Origin: Candidatus Zhuqueibacterota bacterium RBG_16_48_16
GTDB lineage: Bacteria; Zhuqueibacterota; Zhuqueibacteria; Residuimicrobiales; Sediminimicrobiaceae
NCBI GenBank assembly: GCA_001771235.1
Contig: METF01000110.1
Span: forward strand, 1 to 7,743
DNA: 7,743 nt
Direction of reading: 5' to 3'
A program made the translations under genes and the position numbers. The notes under the pieces are model-generated. The model was not told the DNA's origin. It was given only the letters and a program-made list of their open reading frames with translations, and ran no database searches. Of this stretch, positions 1 to 5,348 are shown one piece after another; position 1 is the stretch's first letter, and every line of letters begins with the position of its first letter.

Positions 1-1
1 G

Positions 2-946
2 GCAAGGGCGACTGCGGTGCGCGACTCGTTGATCGATATGGGCGTGGACGGCTCCCAGCTTAAAATAACCGGCGGGCAGACGTGGCCCGAGCGCCGCGTT
101 CCAAAGGATGCCACCGATGCACTGTGGGTCTTTCAGGAGCGCCGCGCGGTAAAAATAACCGCGGACAAGGAAGCGCAAAACACGCTTTTTGCGCCGGTGA
201 CGCATGTGGACAGCGAAAATTTGGTCGCGCCCGTCCTCTTTAAAGCGGACATTGTCAGCCCACTGGCTTTCGCGCAAAGCAGCATAAGCATGCACAACGA
301 TACGGTTTCCGCCTCCCAGAACGTAGAAAATGCCATCGGCAATTCGGCCATACGCGGCGATATCGAATTTCCCCTGGAACAGCGGAAACAGGAGCTGTGG
401 CTGCATGCCGAGGCCGAGTACCTGATCCAGGTATGGGATGGACAGGGCAGGACGTTCAAAACAAAGCCGCAGGAAACCTGTATCAGCGAAGGATCGTTTT
501 TACGCGAGCACAGAATGTCATTCCCGCTCAAATTCGGCACCACCGAGCCGCTGTATGATTTTTATTGGGACAAGATCTATTCGCTGTCGAAAAAGATGAT
601 CAATGACCCTGACGTCCGTATGAGATTCGAGGGCCACGCCTGCAAGACCGGTCCGGAACAGATCAATCTCACCCTGTCCGACAAGCGTGCCAAAGCGTTT
701 TACCAGGGGTTCCTCGATTACCTCAGCAAGTCCTACCCACAGGACTATGAGGAGATCAAAAGCCGGCTGGACGAGCCGAAAGGTTATGGCGAAGCCGTGC
801 CCCTGGCCATCAATCGATTGAGTGGCGAGGTCATCACCATCGGCGACAATGACAGTCCCATCGGCAGAAAATTCAACCGCCGGATTGAGATCGTTTTCTA
901 TTCAACGGCAAAGACGTTAAAGATTGCCAAAGCCCCTGGGTTGTAG
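2..946 (+). CDS. OmpA-family outer-membrane/peptidoglycan-binding protein, C-terminal part
   Basis: The gene is open at the left edge; 314 codons are visible and the true start lies outside the window. Residues 1-52 look like the end of one OmpA-like domain: an ARATAVRDSL helix, a GV turn, then ERRAVKI, matching the usual 'RA..V...L...GV' and 'RR..I' signatures. A beta-rich linker of about 120 residues follows. Residues 173-301 form a second OmpA-like domain with GHAC at 211-214, N222, LSDKRAKA with R229, and NRRIEI at 292-297. In the family this fold binds diaminopimelate in peptidoglycan and tethers the outer membrane to the wall. The usual GHTD aspartate reads as cysteine/lysine here, so the canonical ligand contact may be altered. 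A GTG at 17 is only an internal codon, because the same frame is open to the edge and already encodes domain sequence. Confidence is high for the family; the role of the full-length protein is unknown. Confidence 0.85.
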   Translation, partial: ARATAVRDSLIDMGVDGSQLKITGGQTWPERRVPKDATDALWVFQERRAVKITADKEAQNTLFAPVTHVDSENLVAPVLFKADIVSPLAFAQSSISMHNDTVSASQNVENAIGNSAIRGDIEFPLEQRKQELWLHAEAEYLIQVWDGQGRTFKTKPQETCISEGSFLREHRMSFPLKFGTTEPLYDFYWDKIYSLSKKMINDPDVRMRFEGHACKTGPEQINLTLSDKRAKAFYQGFLDYLSKSYPQDYEEIKSRLDEPKGYGEAVPLAINRLSGEVITIGDNDSPIGRKFNRRIEIVFYSTAKTLKIAKAPGL

Positions 947-959
947 TTATTGAACGGAG

Positions 960-992
960 ATTGGGAGCCCGACTTGGAGTTGGACTCCCGAT
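960..992 (+). repeat. Hairpin within repeat copy 1
   Basis: A 15-pair stem closes a 3-nt loop (975-977), with one C-A mismatch (968/984) and two G-T wobbles (971/981 and 962/990). It starts 14 bp after the OmpA stop codon, so it could end or stabilise that mRNA. No T-run follows, so it is not a standard intrinsic terminator. Confidence 0.75.
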
Positions 993-1017
993 AGTTCAAA
1001 GCCTCAAATAATCAAAA

Positions 1018-1046
1018 TTGACAACATAAAGTAATTTTAGTAAATT
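1018..1046 (+). promoter_or_regulatory. Sigma70-type promoter inside repeat copy 1
   Basis: A perfect -35 box TTGACA (1018-1023) and a good -10 box TAAATT (1041-1046) are separated by exactly 17 bp. Transcription would begin near 1053, only a few bases before the ATG at 1056. The transcript of the small gene pair would then be almost leaderless, which fits the absence of a Shine-Dalgarno sequence there. The boxes are seen directly; activity is inferred. Confidence 0.65.
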
Positions 1047-1055
1047 GCTCCACTA

Positions 1056-1301
1056 ATGAATTTTGAAATAGTAGGAAAAATCCACTCTATCGAAACAATC
1101 GCCATTGGCAATTCAATTCGAGATATTAAACGCCTCAGAAAGCAGTACGGAGCAGGACGGTGGCGTAAGATGAAAGGAATTGCCAAAATTCGCCTTCATA
1201 GTGGAAAGATACGGACAGCCGAGCTTCATTGGTATGAAGCGCATGGCATTGATGAGAAAGAATTTAAACGTAAGCGCTATTTGGACAAGTCCTATGAATA
1301 A
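1056..1301 (+). CDS. Small basic conserved hypothetical protein (first of a coupled pair)
   Basis: An 81-residue protein, rich in Lys and Arg (about a quarter of the residues), with no membrane segment or signal peptide. It has an RDIKRLRKQYG stretch near 23-33, a GRWRKMKGIA core near 34-43, a strand-like RLHSGKIRTAELHWYEAHG section at 47-65 and a basic KRKRYL tail. The pattern resembles small conserved proteins I have met beside a partner like the next gene, but I cannot name a family. The basic character suggests RNA or DNA contact, and the compact helix-strand look would suit a toxin or nucleic-acid-binding role; both are inference. No Shine-Dalgarno site precedes the ATG, and the repeat-borne promoter ends 10 bp upstream, so a leaderless mRNA is likely. 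Its last 8 bases overlap the next gene, which implies translational coupling. Confidence 0.7.
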   Translation: MNFEIVGKIHSIETIAIGNSIRDIKRLRKQYGAGRWRKMKGIAKIRLHSGKIRTAELHWYEAHGIDEKEFKRKRYLDKSYE

Positions 1302-1530
1302 GAATGAAAAGACGACCCCGCAATTTGCTATTTGCATCAATAATTCCGGGTATCCGGCCTCGTTGGAATTGCACAAGATTTATCGGGTACTGCCCGATGA
1401 TGAGGCAGCCGAGGACGGTGACTTGCGAGTGATTGATGAAAGCGGAGAAGATTACCTGTATCCTGCTGACTATTTTATTGTGATGAAGGTACCTCAGAAT
1501 GTAGAGCGTGCTTTATTACAGACTTTGTGA
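1294..1530 (+). CDS. Small acidic conserved hypothetical protein (second of a coupled pair)
   Basis: A 78-residue acidic protein with no visible membrane segment. After about nine variable residues it reads FAICINNSGYPASLELHKIY, then a strongly acidic stretch near 31-49 (PDDEAAEDGDLRVIDESGED) and YLYPADYFIVMKVP. This resembles a widespread short hypothetical protein with an SH3-like, all-beta look. I do not know its function or family number. The start at 1294 overlaps the previous stop by 8 bp. The same frame is open further upstream to 1180, but that extension lies wholly inside the previous gene and would add non-conserved sequence. A basic protein followed by an acidic, translationally coupled partner recalls toxin-antitoxin or protein-inhibitor pairs. 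That is a guess from charge and layout, not from homology. Confidence 0.7.
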   Translation: MNKNEKTTPQFAICINNSGYPASLELHKIYRVLPDDEAAEDGDLRVIDESGEDYLYPADYFIVMKVPQNVERALLQTL

Positions 1531-1556
1531 TAAAGAACATGAGCGAGAATCAACGC

Positions 1557-2810
1557 TTATCTGAACAAAACCCATGGGACAGCGTAAATCCTTTCCCCCA
1601 ATTGGCTTATCTGATCGCCGGTGTGAATTAGCAGCCCCATGACGCTTTCAGGATATTCGCTCATAAATAGTTTCAAATGTTCCGCCTCTGAGTATTTCGG
1701 CTGGTTTGTCAGCTTTACTTCGACAGGCAGTAATTTCCGTCCCCATTCCAGGACAAAATCGACTTCTTTTCCGGTACTCGTTCGCCAATAGTATATTCGC
1801 GGCCGTGGCAGCATGAGCTGGCAGAGCGAGTCCAGATGAAGGAACACCATCGACTCAAAAATTCCTCCCGCTTCCCTGGCCGATTGCACAGATGGCACCG
1901 TATAGTGCCCGTCTAAAAAACAAACCAAGCCGGGGTCTGTCCATATAATTTTAGGGGACTTTATAAGACGCTTGGTTCGATTCACCGCAAAAGCAGGGAG
2001 TCGCTGAATCAGGCAGGTTGTCTCCAACAGATTGATATAACGGTGTATGGTCGGCTGGCTGATGCCCGTGTCGCGCGACACTTCGCTCTGGTTGAGAATC
2101 TGTCCACATCGCAAGGCCAGCGCTGTCATGAGTCTTTTGAAATCCGGCAATGAATCCACCTGGGAAAGCTGGCGCAGATCGCGTTCCAGATAAGTCGTCA
2201 CATAGCCTTCCCACCAGCGGATGATCGAAGAGGACGCTTCGTAGCGAAGTAAAGCAGGCATAAATCCTTTCCACATCAAAGGGAGCGGGTCGATCCTTTC
2301 GGATGGCGTATCGGCTTCCCGGAACGACTGGCCCGCAAAAAGCCACCGGAGCCAATCCGGCGCAGAACGACCATTTTGCTCACCGCAGGTCATTGGATTG
2401 AGTGAGAAATAGACCGCCCGTCCTGCCAAGCTCTCACTCACCTTTGACGAGACCAACAGGTTTGCCGATCCGGTGAGAATGAACCTGTATTTTTCAGGAG
2501 ATGAATCTACGGCCACTTTGACGGCATCCAAAATATTGGGTGCTTTTTGCACTTCATCGAGAATGATCCGATCCACGCCGGCCCACAGCGAGAACGGCTC
2601 TTTTTTAGCTTGCGCCAAAACATCGAAATCATCGAGACTGAGATATCGCCATTCTGAGAAGGGACTTTCGTTTTGGAGTAAGGTGCTTTTGCCCACTTGT
2701 CGTGCCCCGGTGATGACAAGAACCGGGTGGTCTGCGGCAGACTCGCGCAATAACGGTGCGATCCATCGGGGCTTGTAATATGATTCAGGCTTTGAATGAT
2801 TATCATTCAT
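1557..2810 (-). CDS. AAA+ ATPase with DUF4143-type PD-(D/E)XK C-terminal domain
   Basis: A 417-residue protein, full length for this very common family of unclear function. Walker A is GARQVGKST (35-43), Walker B is RIILDE (81-86), and a sensor-like LTGSAN follows at 112-117. TYLERDL (206-212) marks the family's middle section. Residues 235-265 look like a winged helix-turn-helix (SEVSRDTGISQPTIHRYI). The C-terminal domain has E319, EVDF (349-352) and VEVK (363-366), spaced like the active site of PD-(D/E)XK nucleases. Family members are predicted to be ATP-driven nucleic-acid enzymes and are frequent in accessory DNA, but their biochemistry is poorly known. The gene converges on the small hypothetical pair with a 26-bp gap and lies wholly between the 92-bp direct repeats. 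The ATG at 2810 starts 34 residues before Walker A, which is usual for the family. Confidence 0.9.
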   Translation of the reverse strand: MNDNHSKPESYYKPRWIAPLLRESAADHPVLVITGARQVGKSTLLQNESPFSEWRYLSLDDFDVLAQAKKEPFSLWAGVDRIILDEVQKAPNILDAVKVAVDSSPEKYRFILTGSANLLVSSKVSESLAGRAVYFSLNPMTCGEQNGRSAPDWLRWLFAGQSFREADTPSERIDPLPLMWKGFMPALLRYEASSSIIRWWEGYVTTYLERDLRQLSQVDSLPDFKRLMTALALRCGQILNQSEVSRDTGISQPTIHRYINLLETTCLIQRLPAFAVNRTKRLIKSPKIIWTDPGLVCFLDGHYTVPSVQSAREAGGIFESMVFLHLDSLCQLMLPRPRIYYWRTSTGKEVDFVLEWGRKLLPVEVKLTNQPKYSEAEHLKLFMSEYPESVMGLLIHTGDQISQLGERIYAVPWVLFR

Positions 2811-2819
2811 GATGTGAAT

Positions 2820-2847
2820 AATTTACAAAAATGTTGAAGAAAGTCAA
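2820..2847 (-). promoter_or_regulatory. Probable promoter of the AAA+ ATPase gene
   Basis: On the minus strand, TTGACT (2847-2842) is followed after 16 bp by TAAATT (2825-2820), 9 bp before the ATG at 2810. The start of transcription would fall close to the ATG, so this mRNA too may have a very short leader. No clear Shine-Dalgarno sequence is visible. The assignment rests on box similarity alone. Confidence 0.4.
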
Positions 2848-2881
2848 GAGTAGATATAAAAAATAATCGCGGCATGAAGAG

Positions 2882-2914
2882 ATTGGGAGCCCGACTCGGA
2901 GTCGGACTCCCAAT
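2882..2914 (+). repeat. Hairpin within repeat copy 2
   Basis: Equivalent to the hairpin in copy 1, but both G-T wobbles are replaced by Watson-Crick pairs (2893/2903 G-C and 2884/2912 T-A). This gives a 15-pair stem with a single C-A mismatch and loop 2897-2899. No T-run follows it. Confidence 0.8.
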
Positions 2915-2939
2915 AGTTGAAAGCCTCAAATAATCAAAA

Positions 2940-2968
2940 TTGACAACATAAAGTAATTTTAGTAAATT
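2940..2968 (+). promoter_or_regulatory. Sigma70-type promoter inside repeat copy 2
   Basis: TTGACA (2940-2945), a 17-bp spacer and TAAATT (2963-2968), base-for-base identical to copy 1. Transcription would start near 2975, giving the ferritin-like/VIT gene a leader of about 43 nt that contains its AAAGG ribosome binding site. Confidence 0.65.
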
Positions 2969-3017
2969 GCGGCGAATTTGGACTCCCACGCTTAACTGAA
3001 AACAAAGGATGTTGAAA

Positions 3018-3890
3018 ATGAATCTGAGCGAAGACTTGCGCAAGAGACTGCTGGTTTTCCAGAAAAACGAGATCACCGAGCATCACATTTACAAAAAGCT
3101 GGCCGGGAAGATAAGCTGCCCGGAAAATAGCCGTATCCTGCAAGACATTGCCGCCGACGAATTGCGGCATTATAATGAGTGGAAGACGTACACAAACCAG
3201 GATGTGGCGCCGGACAGATTCAAGATCTGGTTCTATTATCTGACCAGTCGCGTTTTGGGCTTCACCTTCGGCGTCAAGCTGATGGAGCGGGGCGAAGAAA
3301 ATGCCCAGGACAGCTATGAGCACCTGCGGGAAGATCTGCCCCGCGCGGAAGCGATTGTCATTGAAGAAAACCAGCACGAGATCGCCTTGCTGCAAATGCT
3401 GGACGAAGAGAGGCTGCGTTATACCGGTTCCATGGTCTTGGGTTTGAACGACGCACTGGTGGAGCTGACCGGTGCGCTGGCCGGGCTGACACTGGCGCTG
3501 CAAAACACCAGGCTGATCGCCCTGACCGGCTCGATCACCGGCATCGCCGCGGCGCTGTCCATGGCGGCCTCCGAATACCTCTCGACCAAATCGGAAGATA
3601 CGGCCAAGAATCCGCTGCGGGCATCGATCTACACAGGCAGCGCTTACATCGTCACCGTCCTGTTGCTCATCCTGCCTTATTTATTGCTGACAAATTACTA
3701 TCTGTGCCTGGCCTGCACCCTGGCCGGGGCTGTGCTGATCATCGCCTTCTTCAACTACTACATTTCTGTGGCGAAAGACGAACCGTTCAAAAGGCGCTTT
3801 CTTGAGATGGCCTTATTGAGTTTTGCTGTCGCAGCATTCAGTTTTTTTATGGGTTTCCTGTTGCGCAAATTCCTGGGAATTGACGTCTGA
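3018..3890 (+). CDS. Ferritin-like (rubrerythrin) domain fused to VIT1/CCC1-type metal transporter, MbfA-like
   Basis: A 290-residue membrane protein. Residues 1-125 form a four-helix ferritin-like domain with likely di-iron ligands: E18/E21 in the first helix, E48xxH51 (DELRHY), E90 or E93 in the third helix and E117xxH120 (EENQHE). From about 135 it is a VIT1/CCC1 membrane domain of roughly five helices, with GLNDALVELTGALAGL and a second-helix AAALSMAASEYLSTK motif typical of the family. Such proteins (MbfA in alphaproteobacteria) export iron or manganese from the cytoplasm and protect against iron and peroxide stress; the ferritin-like part collects or senses the metal. I prefer ATG 3018 to ATG 3009 because AAAGG (3004-3008) sits 9 nt before 3018 but directly abuts 3009. 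No Fur-box-like palindrome was noticed upstream; the best promoter lies in the adjacent repeat. Confidence 0.9.
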   Translation: MNLSEDLRKRLLVFQKNEITEHHIYKKLAGKISCPENSRILQDIAADELRHYNEWKTYTNQDVAPDRFKIWFYYLTSRVLGFTFGVKLMERGEENAQDSYEHLREDLPRAEAIVIEENQHEIALLQMLDEERLRYTGSMVLGLNDALVELTGALAGLTLALQNTRLIALTGSITGIAAALSMAASEYLSTKSEDTAKNPLRASIYTGSAYIVTVLLLILPYLLLTNYYLCLACTLAGAVLIIAFFNYYISVAKDEPFKRRFLEMALLSFAVAAFSFFMGFLLRKFLGIDV

Positions 3891-3925
3891 AAGGAAGGGG
3901 TAATGTTTTCAGAAGGAATTAGTCC

Positions 3926-3954
3926 TTGCACCGAGGGTCGATTCTTAATATATT
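3926..3954 (+). promoter_or_regulatory. Probable promoter of the vapBC-like operon
   Basis: TTGCAC (3926-3931), a 17-bp spacer and TATATT (3949-3954) in an AT-rich gap. The predicted start near 3961 leaves a leader of about 44 nt ending in a GAGGTGA ribosome site (3994-4000) before the ATG at 4005. Toxin-antitoxin complexes usually repress their own promoter, but I see no clear operator palindrome here. Confidence 0.5.
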
Positions 3955-4004
3955 TATTTTAACGCCATAATCGTAAACTGTGCACTTTAACCTGAGGTGA
4001 TAAC

Positions 4005-4268
4005 ATGAAGACTGCCTCTATACGCGAAAAAGTTGTTGAAGAAGTTAATCTGATCCCTGAAGAAAAAATGCCACAAATACTGGATCTCATCCGTCACTTC
4101 AGAATAGGCCTGGAATTTTCAAGAAAAAAATCTCACAAAAACAGAAACTTTGCAGGAAGTTGGAAAGATATGTCAGATGAAATGTATGATGAGTTCGTCA
4201 ATGAAATAAATCAGCGGCGACGCAGTGCTTTTTCAAGGAGACAGGATCGTGAAACCCACATTGGTTGA
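4005..4268 (+). CDS. Antitoxin of a VapBC-like toxin-antitoxin pair
   Basis: An 87-residue protein, identified mostly by its position just ahead of a PIN-domain toxin and by its shape. The N-terminal half (1-37) has a two-helix segment, VEEVNLIPEEKMPQILDLI then RHFRIGLE, like the short DNA-binding and dimerising part of some VapC-partner antitoxins. It is not an obvious AbrB or ribbon-helix-helix domain. The C-terminal half holds NFAGSWKDMSDE (48-59) and a basic NQRRRSAFSRR tail (69-79), the kind of segment that wraps the toxin. A GAGGTGA ribosome site precedes the ATG. The last 20 bases overlap the toxin gene, and the toxin's Shine-Dalgarno site lies inside this gene, so the antitoxin is made first. 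Base composition is visibly more AT-rich than the flanking VIT gene, consistent with transfer. Confidence 0.75.
   Translation: MKTASIREKVVEEVNLIPEEKMPQILDLIRHFRIGLEFSRKKSHKNRNFAGSWKDMSDEMYDEFVNEINQRRRSAFSRRQDRETHIG
4235..4240 (+). promoter_or_regulatory. Ribosome binding site that sets the vapC start
   Basis: AAGGAG sits 8 nt before GTG 4249, inside the antitoxin gene. It supports the GTG start over an in-frame ATG at 4225, which lies upstream of this site. Confidence 0.7.
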
Positions 4269-4662
4269 CACAGATATCCTGTCAATGTATTTTCGCGGGA
4301 ATCATACTGTAATAGCAAATTTTGATAATTATAATAGAGAATATGGAAAAGCGAATCTCAGCATTATTACCTACTATGAAATCATTAGTGGCTTAAAACA
4401 CCGCGATGCCAAGAAGCAGCTCGAGTCATTTTTAAGTTTTTCCAGCCAAAATACTATTCTGTTGTTAACAGAAGAATCTGCTTCCGTTTCTGCTGAGATA
4501 TACGCAAATCTACGTAAAAAGGGGCAACCCATTGATGATATTGACCTGCTTATCGCTGGTATTGCCGTTTCGAATAATATGGTGTTGACGACCAATAATG
4601 AAGACGACTTTAAAAGAATCCAAAACCTGGAAATTGTTAATTGGAGCAAAAAAGAATACTAA
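4249..4662 (+). CDS. vapC: PIN-domain ribonuclease toxin, VapC-like
   Basis: A 137-residue PIN domain, normal length for VapC. The acidic metal-binding residues are visible: D7 and D9 in LVDTDIL, E44 in TYYEIISGL, D96/D97/D99 in PIDDIDLLIAG, and D119/D120 in TTNNEDDF. VapC toxins are Mg2+-dependent endoribonucleases that cut tRNA or rRNA and stop translation until the antitoxin binds; the RNA target cannot be read from sequence. The start is GTG 4249, chosen from the AAGGAG site and because homologues typically begin just before the first LVDTD strand. The gene overlaps the antitoxin by 20 bp, so the two are translationally coupled. All catalytic positions look intact, so the toxin is probably active. 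Confidence 0.88.
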   Translation: MKPTLVDTDILSMYFRGNHTVIANFDNYNREYGKANLSIITYYEIISGLKHRDAKKQLESFLSFSSQNTILLLTEESASVSAEIYANLRKKGQPIDDIDLLIAGIAVSNNMVLTTNNEDDFKRIQNLEIVNWSKKEY

Positions 4663-4777
4663 AAATAGTCAGAATTTACACTTCGATCCGCAGGATGCGT
4701 CTTGATACATAATCATAAAAGCCTGCCAAAACTCCCCTAGCACCTCGCCATCTTTCTCTCTTTTTTTGCAAACTCTT
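4663..4777. other. Short intergenic region between convergent genes
   Basis: Separates vapC from the convergent membrane-protein gene. No hairpin followed by a T-run is present; a T7 run at 4762-4768 lacks a stem. On the minus strand, two frames stay open for about 25 codons (one ends FWQAFMIMYQDASCGSKCKF and a stop), suggesting a gene fragment or dispersed repeat, but neither has a start signal. Confidence 0.4.
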
Positions 4778-5164
4778 TCACCTGAACAATCGAAATATCA
4801 AAGGGGTATAATTATTCTTGACCACTACGAGGGCACTTTGAAACAGCGATTCCAGTTGTTTACCCAAAAGGATTATGAGCAAGAGACAAAGGATAATGGT
4901 CATAAATAGGAATAACGGTTCCTGCAAAAGCTTTTTTGTTAATCGCATCAATGGAATGGTGAGCAGGGCAATCAGATGCCAGTCTATAAAAAAACACAGC
5001 AGACAGGTCGTGCCATCTTCCGGGTAGGGATAGATAAGATAGATGACGAGTGTGATGTAGCAGGTTATCAGCATGTGCACGACGAACCAAAAAAAGTTGC
5101 TAACAATCAATAACCCACCATGCAGCATCCCACCCAGCGATTCGTTATGATAGTTGTTTTGCAT
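4778..5164 (-). CDS. Small multi-pass inner-membrane protein, function unknown
   Basis: A 128-residue, very hydrophobic protein that I do not recognise. Predicted membrane segments lie near 16-46 (long enough for one long or two short helices), 52-73 and 82-101, with a positively charged RLTKK loop (74-78) between the second and third. Two cysteines (C54, C57) form a CLLC pair beside the membrane. The tail (102-128) is amphipathic and basic at its end. Coding status is supported by a near-perfect Shine-Dalgarno sequence (AAAGGAGGTG) ending 5 nt before the ATG, stronger than for any other gene here. The gene is alone on this strand, convergent with the toxin-antitoxin pair. It could be a fast-evolving lineage-specific protein; nothing nearby indicates its job. 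Confidence 0.65.
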   Translation of the reverse strand: MQNNYHNESLGGMLHGGLLIVSNFFWFVVHMLITCYITLVIYLIYPYPEDGTTCLLCFFIDWHLIALLTIPLMRLTKKLLQEPLFLFMTIILCLLLIILLGKQLESLFQSALVVVKNNYTPLIFRLFR

Positions 5165-5168
5165 TGTG

Positions 5169-5180
5169 CACCTCCTTTCC
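5169..5180 (-). promoter_or_regulatory. Strong Shine-Dalgarno site for the small membrane protein
   Basis: The minus strand reads GGAAAGGAGGTG, almost fully complementary to the 16S rRNA 3' end, 4-5 nt before the ATG at 5164. It is the main evidence that this ORF is a real gene. Confidence 0.75.
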
Positions 5181-5348
5181 CCATACTCCAGAACGGCTTA
5201 TTGCTACCAAGAAGGTCTGGGCAGGTACGGTTGTCATAACGTCGCAGGTTGATCATCCTTGGCAGAACCAAATCCAATTGGCATAACCACACACGAAGTG
5301 ACATCAGGATATTGAACAGCCTGAAAAGCGAGTTTCATCGCAATAGCT

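Larger units (their letters stand above)
957..1048 (+). repeat. 92-bp hairpin-plus-promoter direct repeat, copy 1
   Basis: Matches 2879-2970 at 88 of 92 positions, with no gaps, at an offset of 1922. The left part (960-992) is a long inverted repeat; the right part (998-1048) is identical in both copies and holds a sigma70-like promoter. It lies 10 bp after the OmpA gene's stop codon and ends 7 bp before the start of the next gene. The four differences are at 975, 981, 990 and 997. The family name is unknown to me. GGAG at the base of a palindrome is reminiscent of REP elements, but that link is inference. Confidence 0.9.
2879..2970 (+). repeat. 92-bp hairpin-plus-promoter direct repeat, copy 2
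   Basis: Second copy of the element at 957-1048, same orientation, 88/92 identical. Just beyond its right end, TTGGACTCCC (2978-2987) repeats ten bases of the hairpin's right arm and may be a fragment of a further copy. The element lies between the divergent AAA+ ATPase and ferritin-like/VIT genes. Confidence 0.9.

Noticed and set aside
133..543. 136-codon minus-strand open frame inside the OmpA gene
   Set aside because: It mirrors a well-supported coding sequence, is rich in Ser and Cys as antisense frames usually are, and shows no motif.
1180..1293. Upstream extension of the second small gene
   Set aside because: It lies inside the preceding gene; the overlap-coupled ATG at 1294 better fits the compact domain.
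1113..1376. 87-codon minus-strand frame across the small gene pair
   Set aside because: Antisense to two coupled coding genes, with no family resemblance.
1951..2355. 134-codon second minus-strand frame inside the AAA+ ATPase gene
   Set aside because: Alternative frame of a gene whose motifs are all intact in the main frame; no motifs of its own.
957..2970. CRISPR or transposon interpretation of the 92-bp repeat pair
   Set aside because: Only two copies 1.9 kb apart with genes between them, no spacer pattern, no transposase and no terminal inverted repeats.
2934..3503. 189-codon minus-strand frame opposite the ferritin-like/VIT gene
   Set aside because: It runs antisense through the metal-binding helices and the promoter-bearing repeat; Gln-rich shadow sequence without motifs.
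4751..4768. Pyrimidine-rich run with T7 as a possible terminator after vapC
   Set aside because: No stem precedes the T-run, so it does not fit an intrinsic terminator.
5107..5304. 65-codon minus-strand frame upstream of the small membrane protein
   Set aside because: It overlaps that gene's strong ribosome site and start in another frame and looks like no known family.
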